Origin: Acetobacter peroxydans
GTDB lineage: Bacteria; Pseudomonadota; Alphaproteobacteria; Acetobacterales; Acetobacteraceae
NCBI RefSeq assembly: GCF_006539345.1
Contig: NZ_BJMV01000010.1
Span: 1 to 64,000 of the forward strand
Direction: 5' to 3'
Length of the DNA: 64,000 nucleotides
Shown: in pieces, positions 47,028 to 56,300 of the stretch
How the letters are laid out: every line of letters starts with the position of its first letter
Position numbering within the stretch: the stretch's first letter is position 1
Notes under the pieces: model-generated
Told to the model about the DNA's origin: nothing
The model's database searches: none
Seen by the model: only the letters and a program-made list of their open reading frames with translations
Made by a program: the position numbers and the translations under genes

Positions 47028-48719
47028 CTAGAATTTTTTGATGGGAATGCCGTTCTTGCGCAGGGCGTATCCAACCTGCCGCGGGGTGAGGCCCAGCATC
47101 CGTGCGGCTTTGGCCTGAACCCAGCCGGCTTTTTCCATCGTGTCTTCCAGCATACCCTTTTCAGACAGAGAGGAAGGAGGCGACGCCTCCGGGGCTTCGG
47201 CAGGCGTGGCGACGCTGGGTGGCGCTTCGGTAAGAGAAAACAGCCGTTGTTCCGATGGCAGCGAAGCACGCAGGACATCGCCGCTTCCACCCCCTTTCCA
47301 GAATACGGAAGACAGGCAGCCCTCACTATGGCAGGCGAAATCGTCCCGCCCGATCACGCTGCCACGCGACAGGGTGGCCGTACGCCGGATGCAGTTTTCA
47401 AGCTCACGCACATTGCCGGGAAAATAGCAGCCGCCCAAAACGGCCAGCCCTTCCGCATCGATCTGCAGGTGCGTGCCGTTTTCGGTATTGAACCGTTCAA
47501 GAAATTCTTTGGCCAGAAGAGGAATATCTGAAGGCCTTTCCCTCAACGGCGGGAGAAAGACAGGAATGACGCTCAACCGGTAATAAAGATCCGCGCGGAA
47601 TTTTCCCTTGGTTACAGCATCTTCCAGATCACGGTTGGTGGCCGCCACAATGCGGACGTTGACCTTGAGTGTGCGGGTGCCCCCAACCCGTTCGAACTCG
47701 CCCTCCTGCAGAACACGCAGAAGCTTGGCCTGAAACGCCATCGAAATTTCGCCAATTTCATCCAGAAACAGCGTGCCGCCGTCGGCCAGCTCAAAACGCC
47801 CCTTACGGGCGTTAACTGCCCCCGTAAAAGCTCCTTTTTCATGGCCGAACAGTTCTGATTCCAGCACGCTTTCGGACAGGGCCGCGCAGTTGAGCTTGAC
47901 AAACGGCGCGTGAGATCGTGGAGAAAAATTGTGCATTGCCCGGGAGAAAACTTCTTTCCCTGTACCGGACTCACCACGGAGGAACACGGTTGCGTTGCTC
48001 CGTGCGACAATTTTTATTTTCTCCATGACCGCCAGAATGGCCGGGCTTTCCCCCACAATGCGGGTTTCAGCCTCGTCGTCTGCCAGCCTGCTGTCCGCTA
48101 CCACAGCGTTGCGCCGGTCAAGCTCTCCCATCAGCCGGGTGCGATCTCGCTCCACCAGCCTGTGCAGCCGCACCGTCTGCCCGATCAGATGACCGACCAT
48201 GGCAAAAAGCCGCGTATTAAGCTCGACTGCCGACGAGTCCGGAGAAAAAGCGTTGCAGTCCAGAATCAGAGCACCAATAACCCCGTCACGTCCGGGAACA
48301 GGCACCCCCATCAACCCGATCCGGCCGGGATCAACCTGCCATGTCGCACGGGAGCGGAACCCAAGCTCCTGATCCAGAGCGACATCCGGTACGACAAGAG
48401 GCGCCTGGTGCGTGACAATATGACCCAGAACGCGCTCCGGCATTGAAAAAAAATAATCGCGCGAAACAGCAGGGTCTACATGAGAGCCCACAATACGCTC
48501 CACACGGTCTTCTGCATCCAGAAGGACACAGACGCAGGCATTCATATCCAGAAAGTTCTCAAGCGTCAGCATGACCTGCACGAGCATGGCCCCCAGTTCC
48601 GTCGGGGAGCACAAGATCCGCGATATTTCGTAAAGACCGGACAGGGAAACCGCCGCACTCGCCTCAGAGACATCGACCGCACCGGACACGGTACCCTGAC
48701 TTTCTTTTCGTAGCGTCAT
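47028..48719 (-). CDS. nifA: Nif-specific sigma-54 activator NifA, oxygen-sensitive type
   Basis: This protein of 563 residues has an N-terminal GAF domain, a central AAA+ domain ([43 protein letters not shown]) and a C-terminal Fis-type helix-turn-helix ([22 protein letters not shown]). Cysteines at 431, 443, 463 and 468 give C-x11-C-x19-C-x4-C, the signature of oxygen- and iron-dependent NifA of alphaproteobacteria that lack NifL. ATG 48719 with GGAG upstream is preferred over GTG 48734. Confidence 0.97.
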   Translation of the reverse strand: MTLRKESQGTVSGAVDVSEASAAVSLSGLYEISRILCSPTELGAMLVQVMLTLENFLDMNACVCVLLDAEDRVERIVGSHVDPAVSRDYFFSMPERVLGHIVTHQAPLVVPDVALDQELGFRSRATWQVDPGRIGLMGVPVPGRDGVIGALILDCNAFSPDSSAVELNTRLFAMVGHLIGQTVRLHRLVERDRTRLMGELDRRNAVVADSRLADDEAETRIVGESPAILAVMEKIKIVARSNATVFLRGESGTGKEVFSRAMHNFSPRSHAPFVKLNCAALSESVLESELFGHEKGAFTGAVNARKGRFELADGGTLFLDEIGEISMAFQAKLLRVLQEGEFERVGGTRTLKVNVRIVAATNRDLEDAVTKGKFRADLYYRLSVIPVFLPPLRERPSDIPLLAKEFLERFNTENGTHLQIDAEGLAVLGGCYFPGNVRELENCIRRTATLSRGSVIGRDDFACHSEGCLSSVFWKGGGSGDVLRASLPSEQRLFSLTEAPPSVATPAEAPEASPPSSLSEKGMLEDTMEKAGWVQAKAARMLGLTPRQVGYALRKNGIPIKKF

Positions 48720-48921
48720 GCCATGCTCCCGCACCTGCGTTGTCGTACAGTAAGGTTATGTGAGCGCTAATCCCGCCATAATGTCACATATGGAACGATG
48801 ACGAAATGAATAAATGAGCAGTATCCCTGATTTGAATATAAACAGAGAAATATAGTTGTCTTTTAATTCAGCGAAACCAGTCCCGTTTTCTATGGGTATG
48901 GCGACCCTGTTCTTTTTACGC
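48720..48921 (-). promoter_or_regulatory. nifA upstream region with a weak -24/-12-like site
   Basis: This 202-bp gap lies between rpoN and nifA. On the minus strand TGGCGGGATTAGCGC (48764-48778) keeps the GG-N10-GC core of sigma-54 promoters but lacks the TTGC half. No FNR-type box or NifA site was seen. How nifA is transcribed is not clear; read-through from rpoN is possible. Confidence 0.3.
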
Positions 48922-50352
48922 TCAGGCCGCGTGCTGCCCCTTGCGGAGCGCAATCTGTCGTTTTCTTGAAAATGAAGGCGGAATATTCATCAGTTCCCGG
49001 TATTTTGCGACCGTCCGCCGTGCGATGACAATGCCGCGTTCCAGAAGCAGCCGCACCAGATCATCATCCGAAAGGACGGCCCGTTCCTGCTCACCCGCGA
49101 CCAGCCGCCGGATAACCTCGCGCACGGCTTCGGCGCTATGGGCCTGCTGGTTCGCGCTGGCCAGAACGGACGAGAAAAAGAAACGCAGTGTAAACAGACC
49201 CTGGGGTGTTGAAATGGATTTACCGAACACCGCCCTGCTGACTGTGCTTTCATGCACCCCGATACTGTCCGCCACATCACGCAACGTCATGGGGGCCAGA
49301 CCGGAAGGCCCGACTGTCAGGAATTTTTCCTGTCGCCTGAAAATCTCGCGGGCCACCCTTAGCAGCGTGTTGCACCGTAGTTCCAGCCCCCGGACAAGCC
49401 AGTTCGCCTGCGTGCGCCACTGATTCATAAACCATGTTACCTGACGGTCCTGCGGTCGCACGTCTTTTCCATGGAGGGAAACGCGGGTCTGGATATCCTG
49501 TGCGAGCATGACACGCGGCAGGGTCTGGGTGTTGAGTTCCACAGTCCAGCTTCCATGCCCGTCGGCACTCACAATCATGTCCGCCGTGCGAACCGGCAGC
49601 GTCTCGCTTCCGGGGTCGAATCCGGGTTTTGGATCAAGTCTTTTCAGCTCGGCCACCATCGCCTCAAGCCGCGCAAGGTTTACGCCGCAGAGCCGGGCAA
49701 GGCGCGCCATTTCTCCACGCGCCAGAAGATTCATATGATCGAGGAGCTTTTCCATCGGCGCATCGAGTGCACCGCGTTCATGCAGTTGCACTGCCAGACA
49801 TTCACGCAACGAACGCGCAAAAATACCGACCGGTTCAAAGCGCATCATATACTGGCGCACACGCTCGATATCTTCGGCAGGATAACCTGTGTAAAGAGAA
49901 AACCTTTCCGCACTGTCCACCAGACGCCCGGCAGCATCCAGCGCTTCGATCAGATAAGCGCCAATCTGTAAATCCGTTTTTTCAACAAGGGAAAGTCTGA
50001 GCTGTTCGTACAGCCTGTCGGTCAGGGACAGGGGCATGTCAGGTAAACGCGCCGTGCCGTCATCCTCGCTAGCCACGCCGTGGGTGAGCAGATCTCTCTG
50101 GCCTCGTTCAGAACGCATGGGCTGAACCGGGGGCAAATCGCTCTGCGGGAGTTCCAGCAATGGATTGGATGCCGCCTGTTCCTCCAGATAGGCCTGCAGG
50201 TCAGCATTGGTAAGGTGCAGCAAATGAAGGGCCTGCCGCATCTGTCCGTTCATGAACAGACCCTGACCCTGCCGCATTTCCTGACCCTGCAGCATCAGCC
50301 CCGCGCCTCCGTGGCTTTGCCCGATGGCCCGAGAAGATAAACTCCCATGCAC
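48922..50352 (-). CDS. rpoN: RNA polymerase sigma-54 factor RpoN, nif-linked
   Basis: This protein of 476 residues has a Gln/Leu-rich region I (MRQGQGLFMNGQMRQALHLL, ASNPLLELPQ), a core-binding region, a helix-turn-helix (LRDVADSIGVHESTVSRAV) and the RpoN box ARRTVAKYRELMNIP near the C-terminus. GTG 50352 is preferred for the GGGGAGGGG site before it; GTG 50388 would add 12 residues. It is placed directly upstream of nifA and has its own sigma-54 promoter. Confidence 0.94.
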   Translation of the reverse strand: MHGSLSSRAIGQSHGGAGLMLQGQEMRQGQGLFMNGQMRQALHLLHLTNADLQAYLEEQAASNPLLELPQSDLPPVQPMRSERGQRDLLTHGVASEDDGTARLPDMPLSLTDRLYEQLRLSLVEKTDLQIGAYLIEALDAAGRLVDSAERFSLYTGYPAEDIERVRQYMMRFEPVGIFARSLRECLAVQLHERGALDAPMEKLLDHMNLLARGEMARLARLCGVNLARLEAMVAELKRLDPKPGFDPGSETLPVRTADMIVSADGHGSWTVELNTQTLPRVMLAQDIQTRVSLHGKDVRPQDRQVTWFMNQWRTQANWLVRGLELRCNTLLRVAREIFRRQEKFLTVGPSGLAPMTLRDVADSIGVHESTVSRAVFGKSISTPQGLFTLRFFFSSVLASANQQAHSAEAVREVIRRLVAGEQERAVLSDDDLVRLLLERGIVIARRTVAKYRELMNIPPSFSRKRQIALRKGQHAA

Positions 50353-50418
50353 ATGACCGGCCCCTCCCCGATGTTTTTCGTGAAGCACCCGGTTAAAGAC
50401 GCTTCACGACAACATCAC

Positions 50419-50433
50419 GCAAAAACCGTGCCA
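50419..50433 (-). promoter_or_regulatory. Sigma-54 promoter of rpoN
   Basis: On the minus strand the site reads TGGCACGGTTTTTGC, an exact TGGCACG-N4-TTGC. The start would be near 50408, about 20-55 nt before the candidate start codons. This means RpoN would drive its own gene together with an activator. No TGT-N10-ACA was found within 130 bp upstream. Confidence 0.82.
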
Positions 50434-50503
50434 ATCTTATCCGGCGGAAAAATGCAAAGGCGCTTCTTCCGCGCATATGGCACAGGGCAAGGCGTTTGAT
50501 GCC

Positions 50504-50713
50504 TTACCCGACTCCCACCATCACATCCGATGCCTTGATAACGGCGTAGGCGGGCGCTCCTTCCTTCAGAGCGAGATCGGCCACGGCTTCATTGGTGATG
50601 GACGCCATGAGAACAACCCCGCCGCCGATTTCGATGCTGACGTGAGATGTTGTGGCCCCTTTTGCAATTTTGACGACAGTGCCTTTGATCTGATTGCGCG
50701 CGCTCAGTTTCAT
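50504..50713 (-). CDS. mop: Molybdate-binding Mop protein (molbindin)
   Basis: This protein of 69 residues is a single TOBE/Mop domain (MKLSARNQIKGTVVKIAKGATTSHVSIEIGGG, then MASITNEAVADLALKEG). Such proteins form hexamers that bind several molybdate ions and buffer cellular Mo. ATG 50713 has a strong AAGGAGG site 5 bp upstream. It is divergent from modABC, whose ModC lacks this domain. Confidence 0.93.
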   Translation of the reverse strand: MKLSARNQIKGTVVKIAKGATTSHVSIEIGGGVVLMASITNEAVADLALKEGAPAYAVIKASDVMVGVG

Positions 50714-51076
50714 GGGTGCCTCCTTCAATATTTCAATTGAAACCTCTATTCCCATTGGGATATAGTTCGATTCTGTAAGGGCTTTTCCTTACGCGTGAGC
50801 ATAGTGCCATTCCCTATGGGCAAGGGAACATAAAATTTTTGACACAGGCCAGATCACACGTCCGCCCCGGCTGCGGCGTCGAAAGATGACAAAAGCAGAG
50901 ACTTGTTTTTAATAGAAATTTTGAAAAAATAACCGTCGAAAAAAGGAAAATTAAATCAGTGCGCGCCTGAATCCACCCGTATCTGTCGAATTTCCCCTAC
51001 CGGGGTTTTCATCCGTGTCGTTTTTGGCACGTTTTTTGCATCATTCCTGACATATCCGCCTCAGGGAGTTCCATTC
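50714..51076. promoter_or_regulatory. mop / modA divergent control region
   Basis: This 363-bp non-coding region contains two similar imperfect dyads, ATTCCCATTGGGATA (50748-50762) and ATTCCCTATGGGCAA (50809-50823). It also has a small stem GTAAGG/CCTTAC (50775-50792), a very AT-rich bend-like stretch (about 50904-50957, possible IHF binding) and the modA sigma-54 promoter. The dyads flank the expected mop promoter and may be operators for a molybdate-responsive repressor. Confidence 0.5.
51025..51039 (+). promoter_or_regulatory. Sigma-54 promoter of modABC
   Basis: TGGCACGTTTTTTGC is an exact match to TGGCACG-N4-TTGC. The start would be near 51051, some 26 nt before the modA ATG. No TGT-N10-ACA site was found between 50770 and 51020, so the activator is not identified. 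Confidence 0.85.
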
Positions 51077-51850
51077 ATGCAGCCTCGTGCCCGCAAGACG
51101 CCGTCATCCCGCCCTTGCCGCCTGCTTTTCAGCGTTCTGGCCATAACGCTTGCACCCGCCGTTGCCCATGCGGAACAGGCGCGTATTGCCATTGCCGCCA
51201 ACTTTATCGGCCCGGCAAAAGAGCTGATTGCCGCCTACACCAAAAAAACGGGCGACACGATCATACCCAGCTTTGGCTCTAGCGGTCAGTTTGTCGTGCA
51301 GATCGAACATGGCGCGGGCTATGATGCGTTTTTATCCGCCGATGAAGCCAAACCTGCCCGATTGATACAGGACGGGTACGGCGTACAGGCGTCGCGCTTT
51401 ACTTATGCCATCGGCAAGCTGGCTCTGTGGAGTCCGACACCCAACCTGCCCGCCAGCGAGGCAACCCTGCGCGCCGCCTCGTTCCAGCATATCGCCTTGT
51501 GTAACCCGGATCTGGCCCCTTATGGGGCAGCGGCCGTAGCGGCACTGAAGGCGCTCGACGTCTACCAGTCCCTTCAGCCCCGCTTTGTCATGGGTATGGA
51601 CATCGCCCAGGCCTACCAGTTTGTACAGAGCGGCAATGCGGAGCTGGGGTTTGTCGCCCTCTCGCAACTTCATGCACACCCCGTCGGTACAGTCTGGCTG
51701 CTACCACAATTCCTTTACCCGCCCATCCGTCAGGACGCGGTGCTTCTCACCAATGGGGCACACAACCATGCGGCGCAGGCTTTCCTGTCGTATCTGAAAA
51801 GCCCCGAGGCGCTGACAATCATCACCGCCTACGGTTACGCGACCCCGTGA
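51077..51850 (+). CDS. modA: Molybdate ABC transporter substrate-binding protein ModA
   Basis: This periplasmic binding protein of 257 residues has a signal peptide ending in PAVAHA and the ModA pattern (RIAIAANFIGPAKELIAAYTKKTG, SFGSSGQFVVQIEHGAGYDAFLSAD). It captures molybdate for ModBC. It starts 26 nt after the predicted sigma-54 transcription start. Confidence 0.95.
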   Translation: MQPRARKTPSSRPCRLLFSVLAITLAPAVAHAEQARIAIAANFIGPAKELIAAYTKKTGDTIIPSFGSSGQFVVQIEHGAGYDAFLSADEAKPARLIQDGYGVQASRFTYAIGKLALWSPTPNLPASEATLRAASFQHIALCNPDLAPYGAAAVAALKALDVYQSLQPRFVMGMDIAQAYQFVQSGNAELGFVALSQLHAHPVGTVWLLPQFLYPPIRQDAVLLTNGAHNHAAQAFLSYLKSPEALTIITAYGYATP

Positions 51851-52539
51851 CGGGTATGGGCATCCCCGATGGTCTTCTCGTGGCGCTCCGGCTCAGCCTG
51901 TCTCTGGCGTGCGTTACCACGGTCATTGCCGTGCTGATCGGTGTGCCACTGGCCTGGTGGCTCGCCCACGGGCGCAACTGGTGGCATGATGTCGCCACCA
52001 GCGTGCTGACACTGCCGCTTGTGCTCCCCCCGACCGTTCTGGGGTTTTATCTGCTGATCCTGCTTGGCCCTTCCGGCCTTGGCGCGCTGGCGGCACATCT
52101 AACCGGCAGGCCCACCCTTGCGTTCAGTTTTGGCGGGCTTGTGCTTGGTTCGGTTCTGGCGGCCCTGCCTTATGTCGTACAGTCCACACAGGCGGCTTTT
52201 GAAACAGTTGGCCGCAAGCCTGTCGAAATCGCCTATACGCTGCGTGCCAGCCCTTTGCGCGCTTTCTGGACGGTCGCCCTGCCGCTGGCGGCCCCCGGTC
52301 TGATGGCAGGCGCGGTGATTGCCTTTGCCCATACAATCGGGGAGTTCGGTCTGGTGCTCATGATCGGCGGAGACATACCAGGCCAGACCCGCCTTTTATC
52401 CATCCTGCTGTTTGATAATGTTGAGTCCGGCGACTGGGCCTCTGCGCACTGGATCGCGGGAGGGATGGTTGTGTTTGCCTTTGTGGTCATTCTGGTTCTG
52501 CGACTGGCCCAGAAGCGTCTGGCCCGGCAGGCCGCCTGA
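51847..52539 (+). CDS. modB: Molybdate ABC transporter permease ModB
   Basis: This inner-membrane protein of 230 residues has about five membrane spans and the EAA loop (AYTLRASPLRAFWTVALPLAAPGLMAG). It forms the channel for molybdate. GTG 51847 overlaps the modA stop; ATG 51856 is an equally possible start that would remove 3 residues. Its stop overlaps the modC start (TGATG). Confidence 0.95.
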   Translation: MTGMGIPDGLLVALRLSLSLACVTTVIAVLIGVPLAWWLAHGRNWWHDVATSVLTLPLVLPPTVLGFYLLILLGPSGLGALAAHLTGRPTLAFSFGGLVLGSVLAALPYVVQSTQAAFETVGRKPVEIAYTLRASPLRAFWTVALPLAAPGLMAGAVIAFAHTIGEFGLVLMIGGDIPGQTRLLSILLFDNVESGDWASAHWIAGGMVVFAFVVILVLRLAQKRLARQAA

Positions 52540-53195
52540 TGGTTCCCTCCCACGTTATGCCTGATATCGCGTTTCGTTTCGCGGGCCGTGTTGGCGCGCT
52601 TGATCTTGCCCTGTCGCTGGAAACGGACAGTGCAGGCATTATCGGCATCAAGGGGCCATCGGGCTGTGGCAAGACAAGTCTGCTGCGCGCCATTGCCGGG
52701 CTGCACCGCTTCGCGCAGGGGTATTGCCGTGTGGGTGAAACCGTCTGGCAGGATGAAACCTGCTTTGTGCCTCCCTGGCAACGCGCCATCGGCTATGTGC
52801 CACAGGATGGCGGGTTGTTTGCTCATCTGAGTGTCAGGAAAAATCTGCTGTTCGGCGCCAGAAGTCCACAGTGCCGTGGCGGCGTAACATGGGACGAGGT
52901 CGTAACCGCGCTGAACCTGCACCCTCTGCTCCGCCGCCGTGTCCATGCGTTATCGGGGGGCGAGCGCCAGCGTGTAGCCATTGGCCGCGCCCTGCTGACA
53001 CAACCGGCCCTGCTGTTGATGGATGAGCCTCTCTCAGCGCTGGACCGGCCGACGAAAACAGAGCTTATCGCCCGCATAAAGCTCTTTCTTGAAGAGAAGA
53101 AAATAGCGACCCTCCATGTCTCCCACGACGAGGAAGAAACGGAAATGCTATGCAGCACTGTGGTTTCGTGGCCTGCACTGTGCGGCACTGGTTAA
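52539..53195 (+). CDS. modC: Molybdate ABC transporter ATPase ModC, short form without TOBE domain
   Basis: The protein has 218 residues. Walker A GPSGCGKTSLLR (from residue 39), signature LSGGERQRVAIGRALL, Walker B LLLMDEPLSALD and H-loop HVSHDEEE are all intact, so it should hydrolyse ATP for ModAB. It stops soon after the H-loop (TVVSWPALCGTG), whereas usual ModC is near 350 residues with a C-terminal molybdate-binding TOBE domain. No such domain follows in any frame before 53328. The separate mop gene may replace it. Confidence 0.88.
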   Translation: MVPSHVMPDIAFRFAGRVGALDLALSLETDSAGIIGIKGPSGCGKTSLLRAIAGLHRFAQGYCRVGETVWQDETCFVPPWQRAIGYVPQDGGLFAHLSVRKNLLFGARSPQCRGGVTWDEVVTALNLHPLLRRRVHALSGGERQRVAIGRALLTQPALLLMDEPLSALDRPTKTELIARIKLFLEEKKIATLHVSHDEEETEMLCSTVVSWPALCGTG

Positions 53196-53327
53196 CGAAT
53201 AGTAAAACAGCAAGCCATTTACAGGAAACAATTCGTTTTACCATTTTCGCGCGTGTCATTAGTATCGCCGCCTGTTTACAGGGTGGCTCCGGGCTGCTGC
53301 CCAGCCACCATAGGAACCATATCCGGC

Positions 53328-56300
53328 ATGAAATTCCAGCAGACTGCCTTCATCGTTCTGGCCACGGCCTGCCTTGCTACGCCCCTACAGGCCGCAGACA
53401 AACTGACGCCGGCTGAGGAGAGTCCACGCCTGAACTTCCAGCGCCTGACTCTCAACACCGGGGGCGAGACACCCGAGGCCTGTCTGCATTTCGACCAGCC
53501 GCTGGATAGCGCAGCCGCCCCGCAATACGCCGACCACCTGACCCTGACACCCAGCTTCAAACCGGACGTACGGGTGAGTGATTCGGATCTGTGCCTCGGG
53601 GGGCTAAGCTGGAACGCGCACTACCAGATCGCGCTTTCTGCCGGCCTGCGCGACATGGACGGCGGGAAACTGACTACACCCGTCAGCGTGTCCGTTGTCA
53701 CGGGCGATCGCACGCCGCAACTGGCGCTGGTGGGGAATGGTTATATTCTGCCGCGCCTGACCGCCGCAGGCGTGGATGTGCAAAGCGTCAACATGGATCG
53801 TGTCCGTGTTGTCGTATGGCGTCTGTCCAAGGCCTCCTCACTCCGGATGAGCGGCACGACCGACAATGGCCCCCGGATCGACCTGTCCACCACCACCCTG
53901 TCTCCATGGGAGTTCAATTCCTTGCGCGATGCACAGCTTACCCGGGTATGGGCGGGTGTGCTGGATGTCAGGAACGATCACAACAAAACCATGACAACCG
54001 CTTTCCCTCTAACGGGACTGGTGCAGGGCAAACAGTCCGGCCTGTATCTGGTGACCGCGGAAAATGCGGCCATCCCAGCGGAAAAAAGTATTCTGCTCAC
54101 CACGACCCAGTCCGATGCGGATAACAGCGACCTCGCAGCGCATTGGGTCAATGTGTCCGATATCGGCCTGTCCGCCATTCGGGGGCATGATGGCCTGCAT
54201 GTCTTTGCCCGTTCGCTCGCAACCGCAAAACTCCTTTCAGGCATCAATGTCGCGCTCACGGCCCAGAACGGCGATGAACTCGGCCGCGTTACCACCGACA
54301 GCGCCGGGCAGGGTCTCTTCGCGCCCGGCCTGCTGCGTGGCCAGCGGGCTCAGGCCCCCGTTTCCATCATGGCGCAGGCTGCGGACGGCGATTTTTCGAT
54401 GCTTCAGGTCAACCAGGACTGGTTTGACTTTTCCGACCACGGCTCCGCCGGACACCCCGCCCCCGGCCCCCAGCAGGCCGTTCTTGTGACCGACCGCGGG
54501 CTTTACCGTCCGGGCGAGACCATCAACATCACCGCCCTGCTGCGTGACCAGAAGGGCAATGCCCTGTCCTCCCAGCCGCTGGTTCTTGTGCTGACCCGGC
54601 CCGACGGGGTTGAGGCCCATCGTATGACCCTGCCAGCCCGCGCAGGAGGCGGCTTTGTCACGACGGAAGTCCTTGCCAGCAGCGCGCCAGAAGGCCCATG
54701 GTCGCTTTCCGCCTATGCGGACCCGACCTCACCTGCGATTGGGAGCGCCTCCTTCTCGGTGCAGGATTTCGTGCCGCAGACACTCGAGGTAGCCCTTACA
54801 ACCGAAGCAAAGACATTCCCATCAAGCGGCGCGCTGGATGTCCAGCTTAACGGGCGCTACCTGTACGGAGCCCCCGCAGCCGGGCTGCATGGCGAAGGCT
54901 GGGTCACGATTGTTGCCGACCCCACGCCCCTGCCGGGCCTGAGCGACTACACGTTCGGCCTGTGCACACAAACACTCGATGAAGAGTCCCAGAAACTGAC
55001 CGTAGCCGACACGGACGCGCAGGGGCACACGACGCTTTCTGTTACCCCGGTCATTCCTTCCGGGCAAACACAGCGCCTGCGTGCCGTGATACAAGCCATG
55101 CTGTTCGAACCAACAGGCCGCGCTGTCAGGCGCACCCTCTCGCTGCCGCTGGCCCGCACGCAGCCCATTATCGGGATCAGAACCCAGGACAGCGGCTCAA
55201 ATGGCACAGCACAGTCCGTTCCGGCTGATTTTGTCACGCTTGGGCCGGACAGCAAGCCTGTGGCCATCAAGGATCTGGCGTGGAATGTCGTGCGCGAAAA
55301 CAGCGTCTATGACTGGATTTACGATTCCGGGCGCTGGAGTTTCCATGAACATGTGATTGACGAGCCTGTTCAGCACGGCACCATCAGCACGGGGGCGGAC
55401 GGGCGCGCCAGCCTGTCGCTGTCTCTGGTTCCGTCGCGGTATCTGTTGGTTGTGACAGACCCGGCAACCGGCGTTTCAAGCTCACGGAAGTTCTATGTCG
55501 GCTGGTGGTCCGCCGATAACGGCCAGACCAATGCGCCCGACCGGCTGACCGTTACACCCAAAGAGGCGACCATCGCGCCCAATGGCAGCACATCCGTGCA
55601 TATCGAAGCGCCCTTTGCCGGGAAAGCGCAGGTTATCATCGCCACGGACCACGTCGAAAGTATCCAGAACATCGACATCCCGCAGGGTGGCGTGGATATT
55701 CCCGTGCGGGCGGAAGCTGACTGGCCCGGCGGCGCTTATGTACTGGCGACCCTCTACCGCCCGCTCGATGCGTCCGCCCGCCCGCATGAACCGATCCGCG
55801 CTGTGGGGCTTGCCTATATCGGCACGGACCAGTCTGCACACCGCCTGTCTGTCTCGCTCGATGCCCCCGGCGTTGTCCGGCCCCGCGCGAAACTGAACGT
55901 GCCGGTCACCATCAAAGGCGGGCAGACAGGGGCCGTACACCTGACGCTCGCCGCCGTGGACAAGGGTATCATCGGGCTAACAGACTGGAAACAGCCAGAT
56001 GTTTTCAAAAGCCTTTACGGCCAGCAGGCATTGGCCGTTGACGTTACGGACACCTACGCGCACCTGCTGATCCCTTCGGCACTTGCGGGGGCCATCCATG
56101 AAGGCGGGGATGAAGGCAGTGATCAGGGCAGCGCACTGGCCGTGACATCGACCCGGGTCGTCTCGCTGTTTTCCGGTGAGGTCACGCCTGACGCCAATGG
56201 CCACGCCGTGGTGACGCTGGATGTCCCGGATTTTGAAGGCACGCTGGACCTCATGGCCACCGCGTGGCGCGATGATGCCGTTGGGACAGCCCGTGCGGAA

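Noticed and set aside
47142-47157. TGT-N10-ACC upstream of nifB as a NifA site
   Set aside because: The last base of the ACA half is wrong and the distance to the promoter (about -185) is long; not strong enough to annotate.
50476-50490. TGGCACAGGGCAAGG near mop as a sigma-54 promoter
   Set aside because: It lacks the -12 GC at the needed spacing and points into the end of mop.
53100-53330. Frameshift that would restore a full-length ModC
   Set aside because: No TOBE-like sequence follows modC in any frame before the macroglobulin start, so truncation by a single sequencing error is not supported.
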